A stretch of 64,000 nucleotides of DNA, taken from assembly GCA_009746045.1 (NCBI GenBank), contig RPFO01000084.1, positions 1,170,176 to 1,234,175 on the forward strand. Direction: 5' to 3'. A model generated the notes under the pieces. That model was given only the letters and a program-made list of their open reading frames with translations. It made no database searches and was not told where the DNA came from. The DNA is from Mesostigma viride (Eukaryota; Streptophyta; Mesostigmatophyceae; Mesostigmatales; Mesostigmataceae). A program made the position numbers and the translations under genes. Positions 41,488-64,000 of this stretch are shown here, in pieces; within the stretch, counting starts at the first letter, position 1, and each line of letters begins with the position of its first letter.

Positions 41488-42678
41488 TCAGCTCGTTGTA
41501 TAAAGGTGCCCCAACATGTGTGCCCCCTCTACCTCGGCTTGGGCCTCATGCCCGTATGCACGGTGCATCTGGTATGCTAACAGTTTCAGGGTGACAGCCT
41601 GAGGTGCAGTGGCATTGTCAGGATTCTCAACAGGTGGGGTGACTACTGGGGTAGTGACATTGGCTAACTGGGCAGCTTCAGAGGCTGCACGAAAGGCCGC
41701 CCGTGTGAGCACCTTGCCAATGTGAAGATCCACACTAGGGTGGTGTGTACCGAGAACATCTGCCCGCCCAGCATTCTCTTGCACTGTCACAACATTCCTC
41801 ATAGGCCCAACCGCCCCAGTATCTAGCTGGGGTGCTGCAGTAGTGCTTGGTCGCTCGGCGTTGTACACACCCGACCTAGAAGACACCACATTGCTTAGGT
41901 CACGCATTGTAGACCCGTGCTCAGGAAGCACGTGATCCTGGCGCGACAGAGCCAGAGCAGCATCAACGGATTGCGTGAGCACATCACGGAATGAGACAGA
42001 GGATGCAGTCACGTTGCTTTTAGGAACGACGTCAGGCTCTACGACGGCCCGGTTCAGCGTGACGCATTGAGCAAAAGAAGGGGTATCGAGCGTGCTCTCA
42101 CCTGACTTTCGTGCTGCCCGTCGCTCTGCCCACTCCTCGCGTGTGCCGTGGACGACGATGCGCTTGGCCTTGCACGCCTCCACGCTGTGACCACGCAGAA
42201 CGTCGTGGCACTTGCGGCAAAGGTTGTCCTCGAGCTCCAGGTCCGGGCGAACTCGGCAGTCATCCCGGACATGGCGACGTCCGAAGCAGCGCTCACAGCG
42301 TTGCTTGCGGTCAGTAGACGCCCCCTGCTGCCGCTTGGCCGGGGGATGATCACCCTGCTTGGCGTCGCCACCATGCCCGCGCTTGCGCCCTCGCTGGCCC
42401 CCGTTGTTGCCGTGGCCGACGACCTTTTTCAGGATGGCCGTAAGCTCCGACCGCGTAATTGGAGCCTCTGCGCCTGAAGAAGAAGACGCGCCGGCATCCA
42501 CCTTGCGCAGGGATGGCAGAGCAGCCGAGGCAGCCGGCTTGGACTGCGCACTCTTGAAGCATGAGATAAATACAGCATGCCCTCGTCGAAACTGACGGCA
42601 CTCTTCTTTTTGAGTTCCGTCGCTATGGTCAGATGCACATCCGACGACAGGTCGCATTTCTTGAGAAATCGATTGCAC
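41488..42678 (-). CDS. Gag C-terminal / zinc-knuckle region of the copia-like element
   Basis: This frame begins to make sense near 42600, where the upstream gag frame loses similarity to coding sequence. It has a basic segment (GQRGRKRGHGG) and two Cys/His clusters (CERCFGRRHVRDDC and CRKCHDVLRGHSVEAC), a nucleic-acid-binding pattern. It ends with HRAYGH, the first half of the integrase zinc finger. The frame is shifted -1 from gag and the next ORF is again shifted -1. Confidence 0.75.
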   Translation of the reverse strand: MQSISQEMRPVVGCASDHSDGTQKEECRQFRRGHAVFISCFKSAQSKPAASAALPSLRKVDAGASSSSGAEAPITRSELTAILKKVVGHGNNGGQRGRKRGHGGDAKQGDHPPAKRQQGASTDRKQRCERCFGRRHVRDDCRVRPDLELEDNLCRKCHDVLRGHSVEACKAKRIVVHGTREEWAERRAARKSGESTLDTPSFAQCVTLNRAVVEPDVVPKSNVTASSVSFRDVLTQSVDAALALSRQDHVLPEHGSTMRDLSNVVSSRSGVYNAERPSTTAAPQLDTGAVGPMRNVVTVQENAGRADVLGTHHPSVDLHIGKVLTRAAFRAASEAAQLANVTTPVVTPPVENPDNATAPQAVTLKLLAYQMHRAYGHEAQAEVEGAHMLGHLYTTS

Positions 42679-43268
42679 AGGAAAATGGGCTTGAGAGTAT
42701 CTAGCAGCTTGTGCTTGTGCACGAAGACCTGGAAATCACGTGCAGCCCCGGGCAAATTTGCCTTATTAACTGCATAGCCCTCGAAGTCGTTGAAGGCTTG
42801 CTCGTCGGCCTCTTCCTTAGACCGCGACAAGTGGGCATCTAGACCGTTGTAAAAAACTTCCCAGGTTTGTTTGTTGTCGTCCGCAATGCGAACTAGATTG
42901 GCAATGTTTGGGTGCTTTGTTGTACTGCAGAATACTGCACGGAACTTGCCAATCAGCTCCGAATCTTTGTCTGCGCGTCCATCGCGCAGACGCTTGAGAG
43001 CAGCTAGAAAATCTGCTGCGTCGTCCGCCGTATAGTCGGCCGGTAGATCAGCGGGCACCTCCGTTTGCTTGAGAGGGCCGCGATTTAGTGCATCGTCAGC
43101 AGCAAGCATCAGGTGCTTGAACTGCTTGGCCAGTTCAGGTTGCGCCACGAGGGTTTGCATCAACCTCGTGGCCTCGTCCGCACTAAAGCGTGGCAGGACG
43201 GACCCTGCGGCCTCGCCACTTGGCGTATCTGTGTGTTCGCCCGTGCGGCTCCGTGTACCGGAAGCCAT
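42429..43268 (-). CDS. Gag N-terminal ORF of the copia-like element
   Basis: The ATG lies only 19 nt after the 5' LTR, in the sequence CCCGATGGC. The product is mostly helical and charged; it is not similar to a domain I can name, but its position and the following zinc knuckles mark it as gag. Useful coding probably ends near 42590, where the -1 frame takes over (MLYLSHAS in this frame, VFISCFKS in the next). Confidence 0.8.
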   Translation of the reverse strand: MASGTRSRTGEHTDTPSGEAAGSVLPRFSADEATRLMQTLVAQPELAKQFKHLMLAADDALNRGPLKQTEVPADLPADYTADDAADFLAALKRLRDGRADKDSELIGKFRAVFCSTTKHPNIANLVRIADDNKQTWEVFYNGLDAHLSRSKEEADEQAFNDFEGYAVNKANLPGAARDFQVFVHKHKLLDTLKPIFLCNRFLKKCDLSSDVHLTIATELKKKSAVSFDEGMLYLSHASRVRSPSRLPRLLCHPCARWMPARLLLQAQRLQLRGRSLRPS

Positions 43269-43287
43269 CGGGATTTTTATGAATACA

Positions 43288-43636
43288 AGTTAAAGCCCGA
43301 CCGGCTCAGCTATGGCGGTCGGTCACGTTGAGCTTGGGATAAGGTGAACACAGAGAACTGCTGTCGGAGCTGGCCAACCACTGGTTTATGTCTTACTAAG
43401 CCAGCAAAGCCTATCCGGTTAGCCGTAACCGTAGGACAAGCTAGCCGTCCGTACTGACCCGGATAAGGCCCCGGACTGGGGCCTAGGTGGCGCCGGCCCT
43501 AGGCGCCGCCCTTAGACCGGTCGCCCGCATCGGACCGCCGGATTATAGCCGGCGGCTGAGCGGACGCTAGCGGAAGGCGTGCGGACGGACATGGGGAACT
43601 CAGAGCCAGATCCTAGGGCTCTAGAGTTACTCAACT
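43288..43636 (-). repeat. 5' LTR of the copia-like element (349 bp)
   Basis: Near-identical to 37480-37824. It should hold the element's promoter on the minus strand. The 19 nt between its end and the gag ATG (TGTATTCATAAAAATCCCG) do not resemble the common initiator-Met primer-binding site TGGTATCAGAGC. Confidence 0.95.
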
Positions 43637-43641
43637 GGGGT

Positions 43642-45193
43642 AGCTGAGGGAATGCGTCCTGAAGTGGGACGAATAGGAGCACGCTGAGGGGTACGAGGAG
43701 GGCGAGCGTCGGGATGAGGGGGAGCACCCGAAAGGAACTTGGGGCACTCGCGTTTAAGGTGACCTACTTCCTTACAATGATAGCATGTGATATGAGAGAC
43801 ATCCAGAGCTGAAAGGTCAGTAACACAAATATCTAATTCTTCTACATAGGAGTTCTCCTCCTCAGGGGTAAGACTAATATTATTAATACGGGAACGGGTA
43901 GGAAGAGAAGGCGCGGTGAAGAAATCTGCTACTCGTAAGAGATGCTGGCGCACATGCTTGAGGGGCAGGTCAGTAAAACGGTAGGCAGAGAACTGGCGCT
44001 TTACTTCACGCAATAAGGGTCTACTGAGGCCCTGTAGGAAGCGAGCACGTACTTCTGCGCCCGACAAATCCCTAATTCGTACCATCTGGGCATCAAACTC
44101 TTTCATATACTCCTTAAATGATTTAGTACCCTGCTGCAAGGTACCAAAGGCTAATCTATCCTGCCAATCTGCATCAGGAGGGACTAAATGGTTCTCTAAA
44201 CGCTTAAACAATTCTGCTACAGAGTTAGGGTAGGCATGAGAGGCCAAAGACTCACACTGAATGAGGTTAGCAAGCTCAGGAGTAATGCAGGTAGTAAGAT
44301 AGTGAGGGACTAGTACAGCATCAGAGAGGCGCCATCTATTATGATTCTGCCACGACTCTGTGTTCTGGGTAAGCAACATAATAAAAGTGAAAAACTGTTG
44401 AGGGGTAGACTTGACATCCAGCTTGGGAAGGTTAGCAAAGAGGGGAAGAGCAGGAGGCTTAGGGGGATTAGAAGAGTCAGTTTTTCCCATAGGGCCACTA
44501 TCTTCCACTGCTACATAAGCGGGATAGAAGGAAGGGAGAGGAAAGGTTTTGGGTAGGGGTCTAGAAGGGGCCACCGTTTCAGGCTGGTGCCCATAGGAGA
44601 AGGGAACAGTATATTGCTCACGAAGAGAGGAGTAGGCAAAATGATCATAATTTCTATCATCTAGAGGCATGGTGCTGAAATCACTATTAACTTCTAAATC
44701 AGCCACACGGGTAGGGACCTGGGCAGCCTCGTAGGCCGTATCAGGGTAGGACCAGGAAGCAGGTGGGTAAAAGGGAACTGCACTAGGGCGCCCAGAAGGG
44801 CCGACAGGGGCAGAGGTACGACCCGTGTTAAAAGCAGGCATGGAAGGTGCCCACAGGGTGGGAAGGAGGCCTAGAAGCATTGTTAGTTAGTGAGGACCTA
44901 CTGGAGGGTTGAGCCAAGGTTGCAGGAGGATCAGGGGCCTGGTTCAAGGTAAGGGAAGGGTCACCACTAAATCTGACTTGCATACGTTGTTCATAGGTAG
45001 GTGGGGTAATTGAGGGACGACGGCGACCACCAGTAACAGGAGAAGGAGGTGAGGTACGCAGATTACCTTGAGGGGTGAGATGGTGTACCGTTTCCAAGGA
45101 GTCCCGTCGGTTACCACGAGTGTTGTTATTGTTATTGGTATTATTATTAATATTGGTAGGTATAGGCGACATATCTCCACCCACTGGATCCAT
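43642..45193 (-). pseudogene. Gag of an older retroelement, interrupted by the copia-like insertion and frameshifted once
   Basis: The N-terminal part starts at 45193 (MDPVGGDMSPIPTN...) and runs in one frame to 44828. The rest lies in the next frame from about 44880 and contains a retrotransposon-gag core (RLSDAVLVPHYLTTCITPEL... through FKEYMKEFDAQM... to LLREVKRQFSAYRF). A zinc knuckle CYHCKEVGHLKREC follows near 43770. The frame is broken at 43641/43642 by the copia-like element and resumes at 37479. The gag core is of Ty3/gypsy-like type. No pol region of this element is visible. Confidence 0.8.
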
Positions 45194-45284
45194 CTTTAAT
45201 TAAGTAAAGGAATAGGAATCTAGATGAAAGCAACAAAGGAAAAAGGAAAAACCTTGAAGGTCTGAAGCAAGAACAAAATTAAAA

Positions 45285-45677
45285 TCAATCCTTTTTAACA
45301 ACAGTAATGGATAGGGAGCCAAACTCCAAAGTGAGAGGAGTATCTGAGGTAGATGAAGATGCAGCCCGTTTAGGGGGAGAAGAAGGAGGAGTAGCAAAGA
45401 CTAGAGCTTCTACGGGAGGACGACCATGAGGAATAGGGCGTACGTGCAAGCCTAAATCTGATTGGCTATGATCTATAAGGAACTGCTGAGCTTCTTCGAA
45501 GGTCATAAATTTCTTATACCTAATTACGTTGTATACACGGTTCTGGACGATCTTCCTAGCGTCGGACCAAGAAAGGAAAATGGAGGACCATTGAGGCGTA
45601 ATCACTACGTAATATTTAGCTAGACTATTATCGCTAGAAGAATGGGAAGGAGCAGTAAAAGATCGCCGCTGGCTCAT
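45285..45677 (-). CDS. Small ORF with viroplasmin-like / RNase H1 hybrid-binding domain (130 aa)
   Basis: Residues about 21-70 read KYYVVITPQWSSIFLSW, then D-x2-K, then YKKFMTFEEAQQFL. This matches the pattern of the RNase H1 N-terminal RNA/DNA-hybrid-binding fold, also called caulimovirus viroplasmin domain (YxVxxGxxxGIYxxWxE...YKxFxTxEEAxxFL). The start ATG overlaps the stop of the upstream ORF (ATGA at 45674-45677), a layout used for stop-restart translation. It lies upstream of gag on the same strand, so it probably belongs to the same element. The role is inferred: binding RNA or RNA/DNA hybrids during replication. Confidence 0.65.
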   Translation of the reverse strand: MSQRRSFTAPSHSSSDNSLAKYYVVITPQWSSIFLSWSDARKIVQNRVYNVIRYKKFMTFEEAQQFLIDHSQSDLGLHVRPIPHGRPPVEALVFATPPSSPPKRAASSSTSDTPLTLEFGSLSITVVKKD

Positions 45678-45937
45678 GGTAACGCACCTTGTTGGTCTTG
45701 AGTAGTCACGATAGGAGTGGAAGGGGTAGGAGTCGACTTAGCTGGGTTATCTGGATCACCGAAATGACGAGGGCGGCAATGGTCCAGCGCTCGTAGTCCT
45801 AAAGTCAGCGACCCAGTGAATTTCTGCGAGTGCGGCCGTCTAATGAACAGCAGCACGAAGGAAAAGGTGGAACCTACCAAGACGCTAATCGTCTCACTAA
45901 CACCGAACCGAAACCTATCTACGACAGTGAGCAACAT
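45674..45937 (-). CDS. Small ORF, 87 aa, one possible membrane segment
   Basis: It begins MLLTVVDRFRF and has a hydrophobic stretch ISVLVGSTFSFVLLFI, then a basic, proline- and threonine-rich tail. I do not recognise it. It is listed because its stop codon overlaps the start of the viroplasmin-like ORF and its strand matches gag, which suggests a polycistronic element. It could also be a chance ORF. Confidence 0.35.
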   Translation of the reverse strand: MLLTVVDRFRFGVSETISVLVGSTFSFVLLFIRRPHSQKFTGSLTLGLRALDHCRPRHFGDPDNPAKSTPTPSTPIVTTQDQQGALP

Positions 45938-46039
45938 TTCTCAGGAAAACAAAACGAGGGAAAGGAGCTATCTATAAAAGGATTTTCCGCTTCAAGCAGG
46001 TCTATCTTCTAGGCAGGGCGTGTCCCAAATCGGGCAGCA

Positions 46040-46339
46040 CTACCCCCCCAGCTCGCAGGCGACCCGCCCATTACCTGTCAAGTAGGTGTCGTCTTCATTT
46101 TCCCGGACGCGGAAGGGTTGATTCAATGACGTATGTTGCAGGGGATCGTCGTCTCGCTCTCTATCTAAAATTCCTCCGAGTCCATTGTTACGCCGCAAGC
46201 CTCTACCTCCACCTCTACCTCTACCTGGCCTAATGCTACCTAGACTAGTAAGGCCGCCTCTAGTTAAACCCCTAGCGAAAGACGAACGAGACGATCCAGA
46301 TCTCAGTGCATTTACATATGTACTACTGTAATACGCCAT
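46040..46339 (-). CDS. Small Arg/Gly-rich ORF, 99 aa
   Basis: It starts MAYYSSTYVNALRSG and contains a run of RG/GR motifs (GRGRGGGRGLRRNNG) and an acidic C-terminal part. RG-rich proteins often bind RNA. It is first in the minus-strand series of ORFs leading to the older gag. No homologue is recognised and it may not be translated. Confidence 0.35.
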   Translation of the reverse strand: MAYYSSTYVNALRSGSSRSSFARGLTRGGLTSLGSIRPGRGRGGGRGLRRNNGLGGILDRERDDDPLQHTSLNQPFRVRENEDDTYLTGNGRVACELGG

Positions 46340-47174
46340 AAGCCATTTACACAAACCCGTTTACTCCAGGAATAGAGGAAGGAAACACAACTACACTGCC
46401 ATGACCCAAGCTAATATGTGTTAATTCATTTAACACACGCCGAGTGACCACACAAGGAGTGGAACGTGCATAAATGGTCACCAACGGTCCAACAGGCTCG
46501 GGCCGACCTGGCCCTCGCCTTCAGAAACACAGAAACACAGGCAGGTGCACAGATGCACGCCGGTCCACTACATTCTACCAAAGGATAAGGACCACTAATA
46601 AAGTACGCGGCGCGGCGCCCAAAGGCACCCAATGTACCACGGTACTGTTACGAGGACAATCGTGTCCCAGCTAGAACTACACGTAAACCTAGGAACAACC
46701 GAGGCCAAGGACCTAATTTACGTCCGTAACTACAACGAATTGTTACGCGACGTAACACCTGTGATGCCAGATCTCCTTTGCGGCCGTTCCGAGCTTGGCA
46801 CTGGATTCGTTGTCCACATCGTCGCGTCGCTGCAGCAACACGATGTTTTCTGGCATACGCGGGCTCTTGGTTCCCGCCGCACATTTGAAAGTGCTGTCCT
46901 CCGGCTTTTTGCCTTTGCACCGTGTGCAGTTCGTGGGCGTTTGGAATCATGGCATGGCTAACGTGATGACTGACTAGCTAGACCTTTTCAGTGGTTTTCC
47001 ATTTGCGGGTGTTTCCTCGTAAATGGTGGGAGAGCGATCGCAGCAATGGTCGGTGCTCACCACTAGACACTCCCGGCCATGCAGTTAGGCTCGAAACACA
47101 CGCCCTGATCAAGCATGCTGTTTCCGGCCCCACGGTCTAGGTCATCTAGTCGCTCTCACACGTAGGCCAGCCAT
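46340..47174. other. Intergenic stretch without recognised feature
   Basis: Short frames exist on both strands but none has recognisable motifs. I looked for an LTR of the older retroelement by comparing this region with 36700-37160 and found no match. Confidence 0.4.
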
Positions 47175-47474
47175 AATTTCAATGCACACGGATACACATT
47201 TACATCACCATTCATCTTCATCATCCTGATCGAACGACTCGAACACGCGGACAAGATAACGGCAGGCTCGAGCTACCATGGTCCGGATTCTCCCGATTTC
47301 TGGCCTGCGCTGGTTGTCTCCTTGATAATTTCAATGCACACGGCTACACATTTCCATCACCATTCATCTTCATCATCCTGAATGACTCGAACACGCGGAC
47401 AAGATAACGGCAGGCTCGAGCTACCATGGTCCGGATGCTCCCGATTTCTGGCCTGCGCTGGTTGTCTCCTTGAT
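47175..47474. repeat. Tandem duplication, 152 bp and 148 bp
   Basis: Two adjacent copies begin AATTTCAATGCACACGG and end GGTTGTCTCCTTGAT. They differ by a 4-bp indel (GATCGAACGA versus GAATGA) and a few substitutions. No coding sequence is included. Confidence 0.95.
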
Positions 47475-47514
47475 ATGGCTTTTAATACATTCTGGGCTAC
47501 TTCCTGCGAGGGTG

Positions 47515-49735
47515 GGGTGTAAACTACACAAGCTCTGCGTGCACGAAGTGCACCTGTGCACCACTATGGATTCCAGCAGCTAGGGTGCGGACATAGGGTG
47601 GAACTGATGATCATGGCTAAACAATGGCTTTGGCACCTCGCTGGCAAGCAGCTGCCCGCGGCGGGGGCCCTGCTGCCCCCCCGCCGCCCGCCCCGCTTCA
47701 CCAGCCTGCACCGGCTCCCCGCCGCCACCCAGGCCCGGCAAGCCCTGCGCGACAACCGCGACCCCGCCCGCTACGCCCGTCTCAAAGCCGAATACCACTC
47801 AACCATCCGGCAGGCGACCAAGGAGCAGGAGGACCTCCATGTCCGCGATCGAGTACTTCGCCCACCTCCAGAACCAGCACGGCAAGTACGCCTGGACCCG
47901 CCTGCGCTGGTCACGCCCAACGGCCAGCCGGCGGCGCGCAGCCGGCACCGCGGACGCTCTCTGGCTCCGGCACCGCAGCAGCAGCTTGACCAGTGGTATT
48001 CCTCCCAGTCCCGGCAGTACGTGCTCGGCGCCCCCCCGCTGCCTCCGCCGCTTGGCCCTCCCCCGCTGCCTCCGCCGCTTGGCCCTCTGGTGGCCGCGCG
48101 CCTGGAGTGGCGCCTGCAGGCGTCCCTGCGCCGCCCATGCCGCCCGCCGCTGAGCAGGATTACACGTACCCGGCCCTGACGGAACCCCTGGCCGACCCCA
48201 ACGAGCTACCGCCGTTCACCGAGCTCGAGCTGAGCACCGCTGCCAGGCAACTCCGCTTCTACGCCGCCGTTGGACCTGACCAGAGCTATACTATGACTTT
48301 GGCATGGCAACATGAAATAGGCATATGTGCATTTAGACCAAGACATCCGTAATGAATACACGCAAGTCCCCATTTTTTTTTTCAAATGAGACAAGTTTTA
48401 ATTTTCAGCAGTTTCAGAATACCCTTTATACAGTAGCAGTGCCTTTTTTTTCCAGGGCTAAGTAACTTTTGCAAAACACACAACACAGTCCAAAGCATGA
48501 GATTTTCGTTATAATAGGGGGCTATAAAGGCTTTTTGGCTTTTTGGATTTTGACTTAGAAGTTTGCGCCAGGCACGTGCTCGCTTTGCTAGCATTGCAGG
48601 CCGTGCCCCTGGCCTAGCGATCACGAACGAGCTTGGGGAAGGGGGGCCGACTAACAAGCAGAATTTACTAGCTGACCTCATTTATGCCGACGACATCACG
48701 CTCATCGAGAAGCCGGAGTCTGCCCAACTTTGGCTGGACTGCATGGCGCTCGAGGCTCGGGCCGTTGGTCTAGAAATCAGCCCCAAAACGGAGGCCCTGC
48801 ATGGCTCTCGGCATGGCAGGGCCCCCACCCACACTCCGCCTCTTAGACGACACCGAGGTCAACTACCCTACTTCAGGCCGCTTCAAGCTGCTCGGCAGTT
48901 GGCTTCCCGCCTGCGAGGACGACCTGACGACACGGATCGGCATGGCGTGGGCGCACCTCCATGACCACCGCCGCTGGTGGAGCAACCCCGCCCTACCCCG
49001 GATCGTCAAGCGTGACCTCTTCAAGGTCGTCATTCTGACGATCCTGACCTACGGCGCCGAGACGTGGACACTGACGCAGGAGCTGGAGCAACGACTCGAC
49101 GGCAACGTCACCAAGATGCTGCGCAAGGCCCTTAACTTCCCCTTTGGTTTGCACGTTAGTAATGAGGATTTGTACGCTGATTTGCCCTATGTTTCCCACA
49201 TTATTAGGCACAGGCGCATGGGCCTAGCTGGGCACCTGGCCCGCACAGATCAGGTAGATACCTCAGATAGACTAGCTGGCACCAAGCCCGCCCAGCCTGG
49301 GCGATATGTCCTAACCTGGCGTGCGCACCCCCGGCCGCGCGCGGCATGAGGGCCGCCGGCGCCACCCGTGGACATTTCGTGATAGACTTGGCATGGACAT
49401 GATGTGCTACACTAGACGTGACGGGCTCACCCCCGGGCAGCCTCCTGGTTTGTCTGTTACTAGTATGGAGGCAGATGGTGCGCAAGGATAGATGGCAAGT
49501 AGTGATGAAGGAGACCACCCCCAAGCCTGTGGGGGCTCCGCGTGCGACCAATGAGTATGGCATTCATAGCGATTCGGGCCGCGGTGCCCACACCCCTGTA
49601 ACTAGGACCTAGATAGCTTATACCATCCATTCCATCCCATGTTCAGTTCCCCTCCCACTGAGGACTTATGCTCCGTCACGCGGTGACGCAGTCACGTGTC
49701 TAAAGTCTTAATTAACGTGTCTAAAGTCTTAATTA
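47515..49735 (+). mobile_element. Degenerate LINE copy with internal deletion and (TTAA)n tail
   Basis: Plus-strand frames give an N-terminal region (LKAEYHSTIRQATKEQEDLH), then, after a gap where RT motif A should be, DLIYADDITLIEKPESAQLW (about 48690) and LTYGAETWTLTQELEQRLDG (about 49050). The C-terminal part reaches about 49560. These share whole words with the minus-strand LINE at 32867-34903. Stops and frame changes show it is dead. Its 3' end has ATGCTCCGTCACGCGGTGAC (stem-loop) and a repeated GTGTCTAAAGTCTTAATTAA before the tail. Confidence 0.75.
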
Positions 49736-50885
49736 ATTAGAAGTTTGCATTAGTTAGGTAAGTTTGCAAAAAATAAGTCTCTCTCTAAGTCCGAGAAAAA
49801 GGTGAATACAACAAAAAAACTAATTGCTCAACTCAACTCAACTCAACTCAACTCAAGTCAACTCAACTCAACGTTGTTTTTCTTTTTTCATGGAGTTCCC
49901 TGGTTTTTTCTGTTGTGGATTTCCTTCGCCCTGACAATACGGAAGAGGATTAGTTCCGTATCGACTTGCGTCACAACGCGTATCATGCCACTGCCACGGA
50001 ACATGGTGAAACTGAGAACGTGATCACCAAATCGGGTTGATGATATCTTTTCGCGACAAAGTACGGCCACTATAGACTCTGCTGCCCATGTGCGTCGTGG
50101 GATTCAACTAACTAACTAACCAAGTACGGCAATCTCTTGACCAATTATACTCAGCGTCAGACGCTGACTACGGCGCCAGGTGGCGCAAGCCCTACCACGG
50201 TTCTTGGCAGCTTTCCGGTCAACACGTGGCCCCACTCGCGCGCGTGCTGCACGTGCACTGCCCGAGGGGCAGTGAGCCGCGCGGCTCCTGGCCACGAAAA
50301 TAGAGTAACCCCGTGCACGGTGCAACGCTGTCCTGCCAAGCTGTGCAGATCACAGCCTCACGCTAGTCAAGCAAGCAAGCATGGCTGACAGGTGTGTTGT
50401 TGGCCAAGGATATCTTCATGTGTCGGCCGGCCACCCAGGAGGAAACTGAAACTAATTATTACTATCTTATTGGCAACGAAGTAAACAGTAGGGAACCATA
50501 GGGGGTTTCCAGAGGGGGGAGCGAAGAATGTATGCGCTGGATAAGATGGTCGCGCCGCGCCAGGTGTCCAACTCACAGAATGGCCTTCTCCGCAAATTCC
50601 TGTCACCAAGTCTTTAATGGGGTATTTTACCAGTCACGAAGAGGCCTGGGCAGGCGTAGGTATTATCCACTGGAACACATATATCGTCCATTCACCCGCT
50701 TCACACAATTCGCTTTAAAGCAGCCTGATATGCTACCTCCATGTTTTCAACGCGGCAGCACCAATAGGACACTCATCGGACATTAATTGCAAGAAAAAGC
50801 CTGCTAAGCTCCTTGCGTCGTCTTGATCTTGTGGGCACCTGTTGAGCATCGGTGTTGCTAAAAACTATATTTCAAAGTCGCGACG
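49736..50885. other. Intergenic stretch, 5' flank of starch synthase III
   Basis: It contains a (CTCAA)n pentanucleotide run (about 49829-49871) and an (AACT)n run (about 50106-50120). The promoter and 5' UTR of the starch synthase gene must lie in its right part; no TATA box was identified with confidence. No gene is seen. Confidence 0.5.

Positions 50886-64000
<13,115 letters not shown>

Larger units (their letters stand above)
37480..43636 (-). mobile_element. Copia-like LTR retrotransposon, young, complete, inserted in another retroelement
   Basis: Two direct LTRs (37480-37824 and 43288-43636) differ only by one 4-bp indel as far as I can read. The element is flanked by a 5-bp target duplication GGGGT (37475-37479 and 43637-43641). 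All coding regions are on the minus strand: gag, zinc-knuckle region, integrase, protease, RT, RNase H. RT and RNase H are of Ty1/copia type. The LTRs start AGTT and end AACT instead of TG...CA. The host sequence is the gag of an older element, which makes this a nested insertion. Confidence 0.93.

Noticed and set aside
46632-46961. Plus-strand frame of 109 residues upstream of the older element
   Set aside because: No recognisable motif, no splice or start support, and it lies among retroelement debris.

Overview
The window looks like nuclear DNA of a green alga (Viridiplantae; chlorophyte or prasinophyte grade; the species is not identifiable from what I can see). The reasons are a plant/algal-type soluble starch synthase III with a plastid-type N-terminus, GC-rich exons split by many introns with GTGCGT/GTGAGT-like donors, a secreted right-handed beta-helix protein of the kind common in green algae, and heavy loads of microsatellites and transposons. 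No rRNA, tRNA or CRISPR was recognised.

Layout. (1) 1-12187, minus strand: a 12-exon gene, running off the left edge, for a secreted beta-helix protein. (2) 12188-13204: a 1.0-kb divergent intergenic region. (3) 13205-31090, plus strand: a complete 14-exon gene for a 469-residue dynamin/EHD-like GTPase with two C-terminal membrane segments. (4) 31091-50885: a transposon island. It holds LINE pieces, a TTAA-flanked DNA element inserted in a LINE, and a young 6.2-kb copia-like element inserted in the gag of an older retroelement that also has a viroplasmin-like (RNase H1 hybrid-binding) ORF. (5) 50886-64000, plus strand: 15 exons of starch synthase III, cut by the right edge inside the GT5 domain.

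All exon chains were assembled by hand from reading frames, splice consensus and intron phase. In each of the three genes the phases are consistent at every junction and the summed coding length is a multiple of three (3306, 1410 and 3645 nt).

The introns are the striking part. Four non-autonomous hAT-like elements (three of one family, one of another) lie in introns of the two left-hand genes; three of them have recognisable 8-bp target duplications. Several introns contain tandem repeats whose units copy the upstream exon end together with its 5' splice site. Others hold long tri- or hexanucleotide repeats open in many frames. The three host genes have unrelated jobs (cell surface, membrane remodelling, plastid starch synthesis), and nothing suggests that they form one pathway. 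The candidates for something undescribed are the splice-donor-seeded repeats, the domain order and recoding pattern of the copia-like element, and the multi-ORF retroelement it interrupts.
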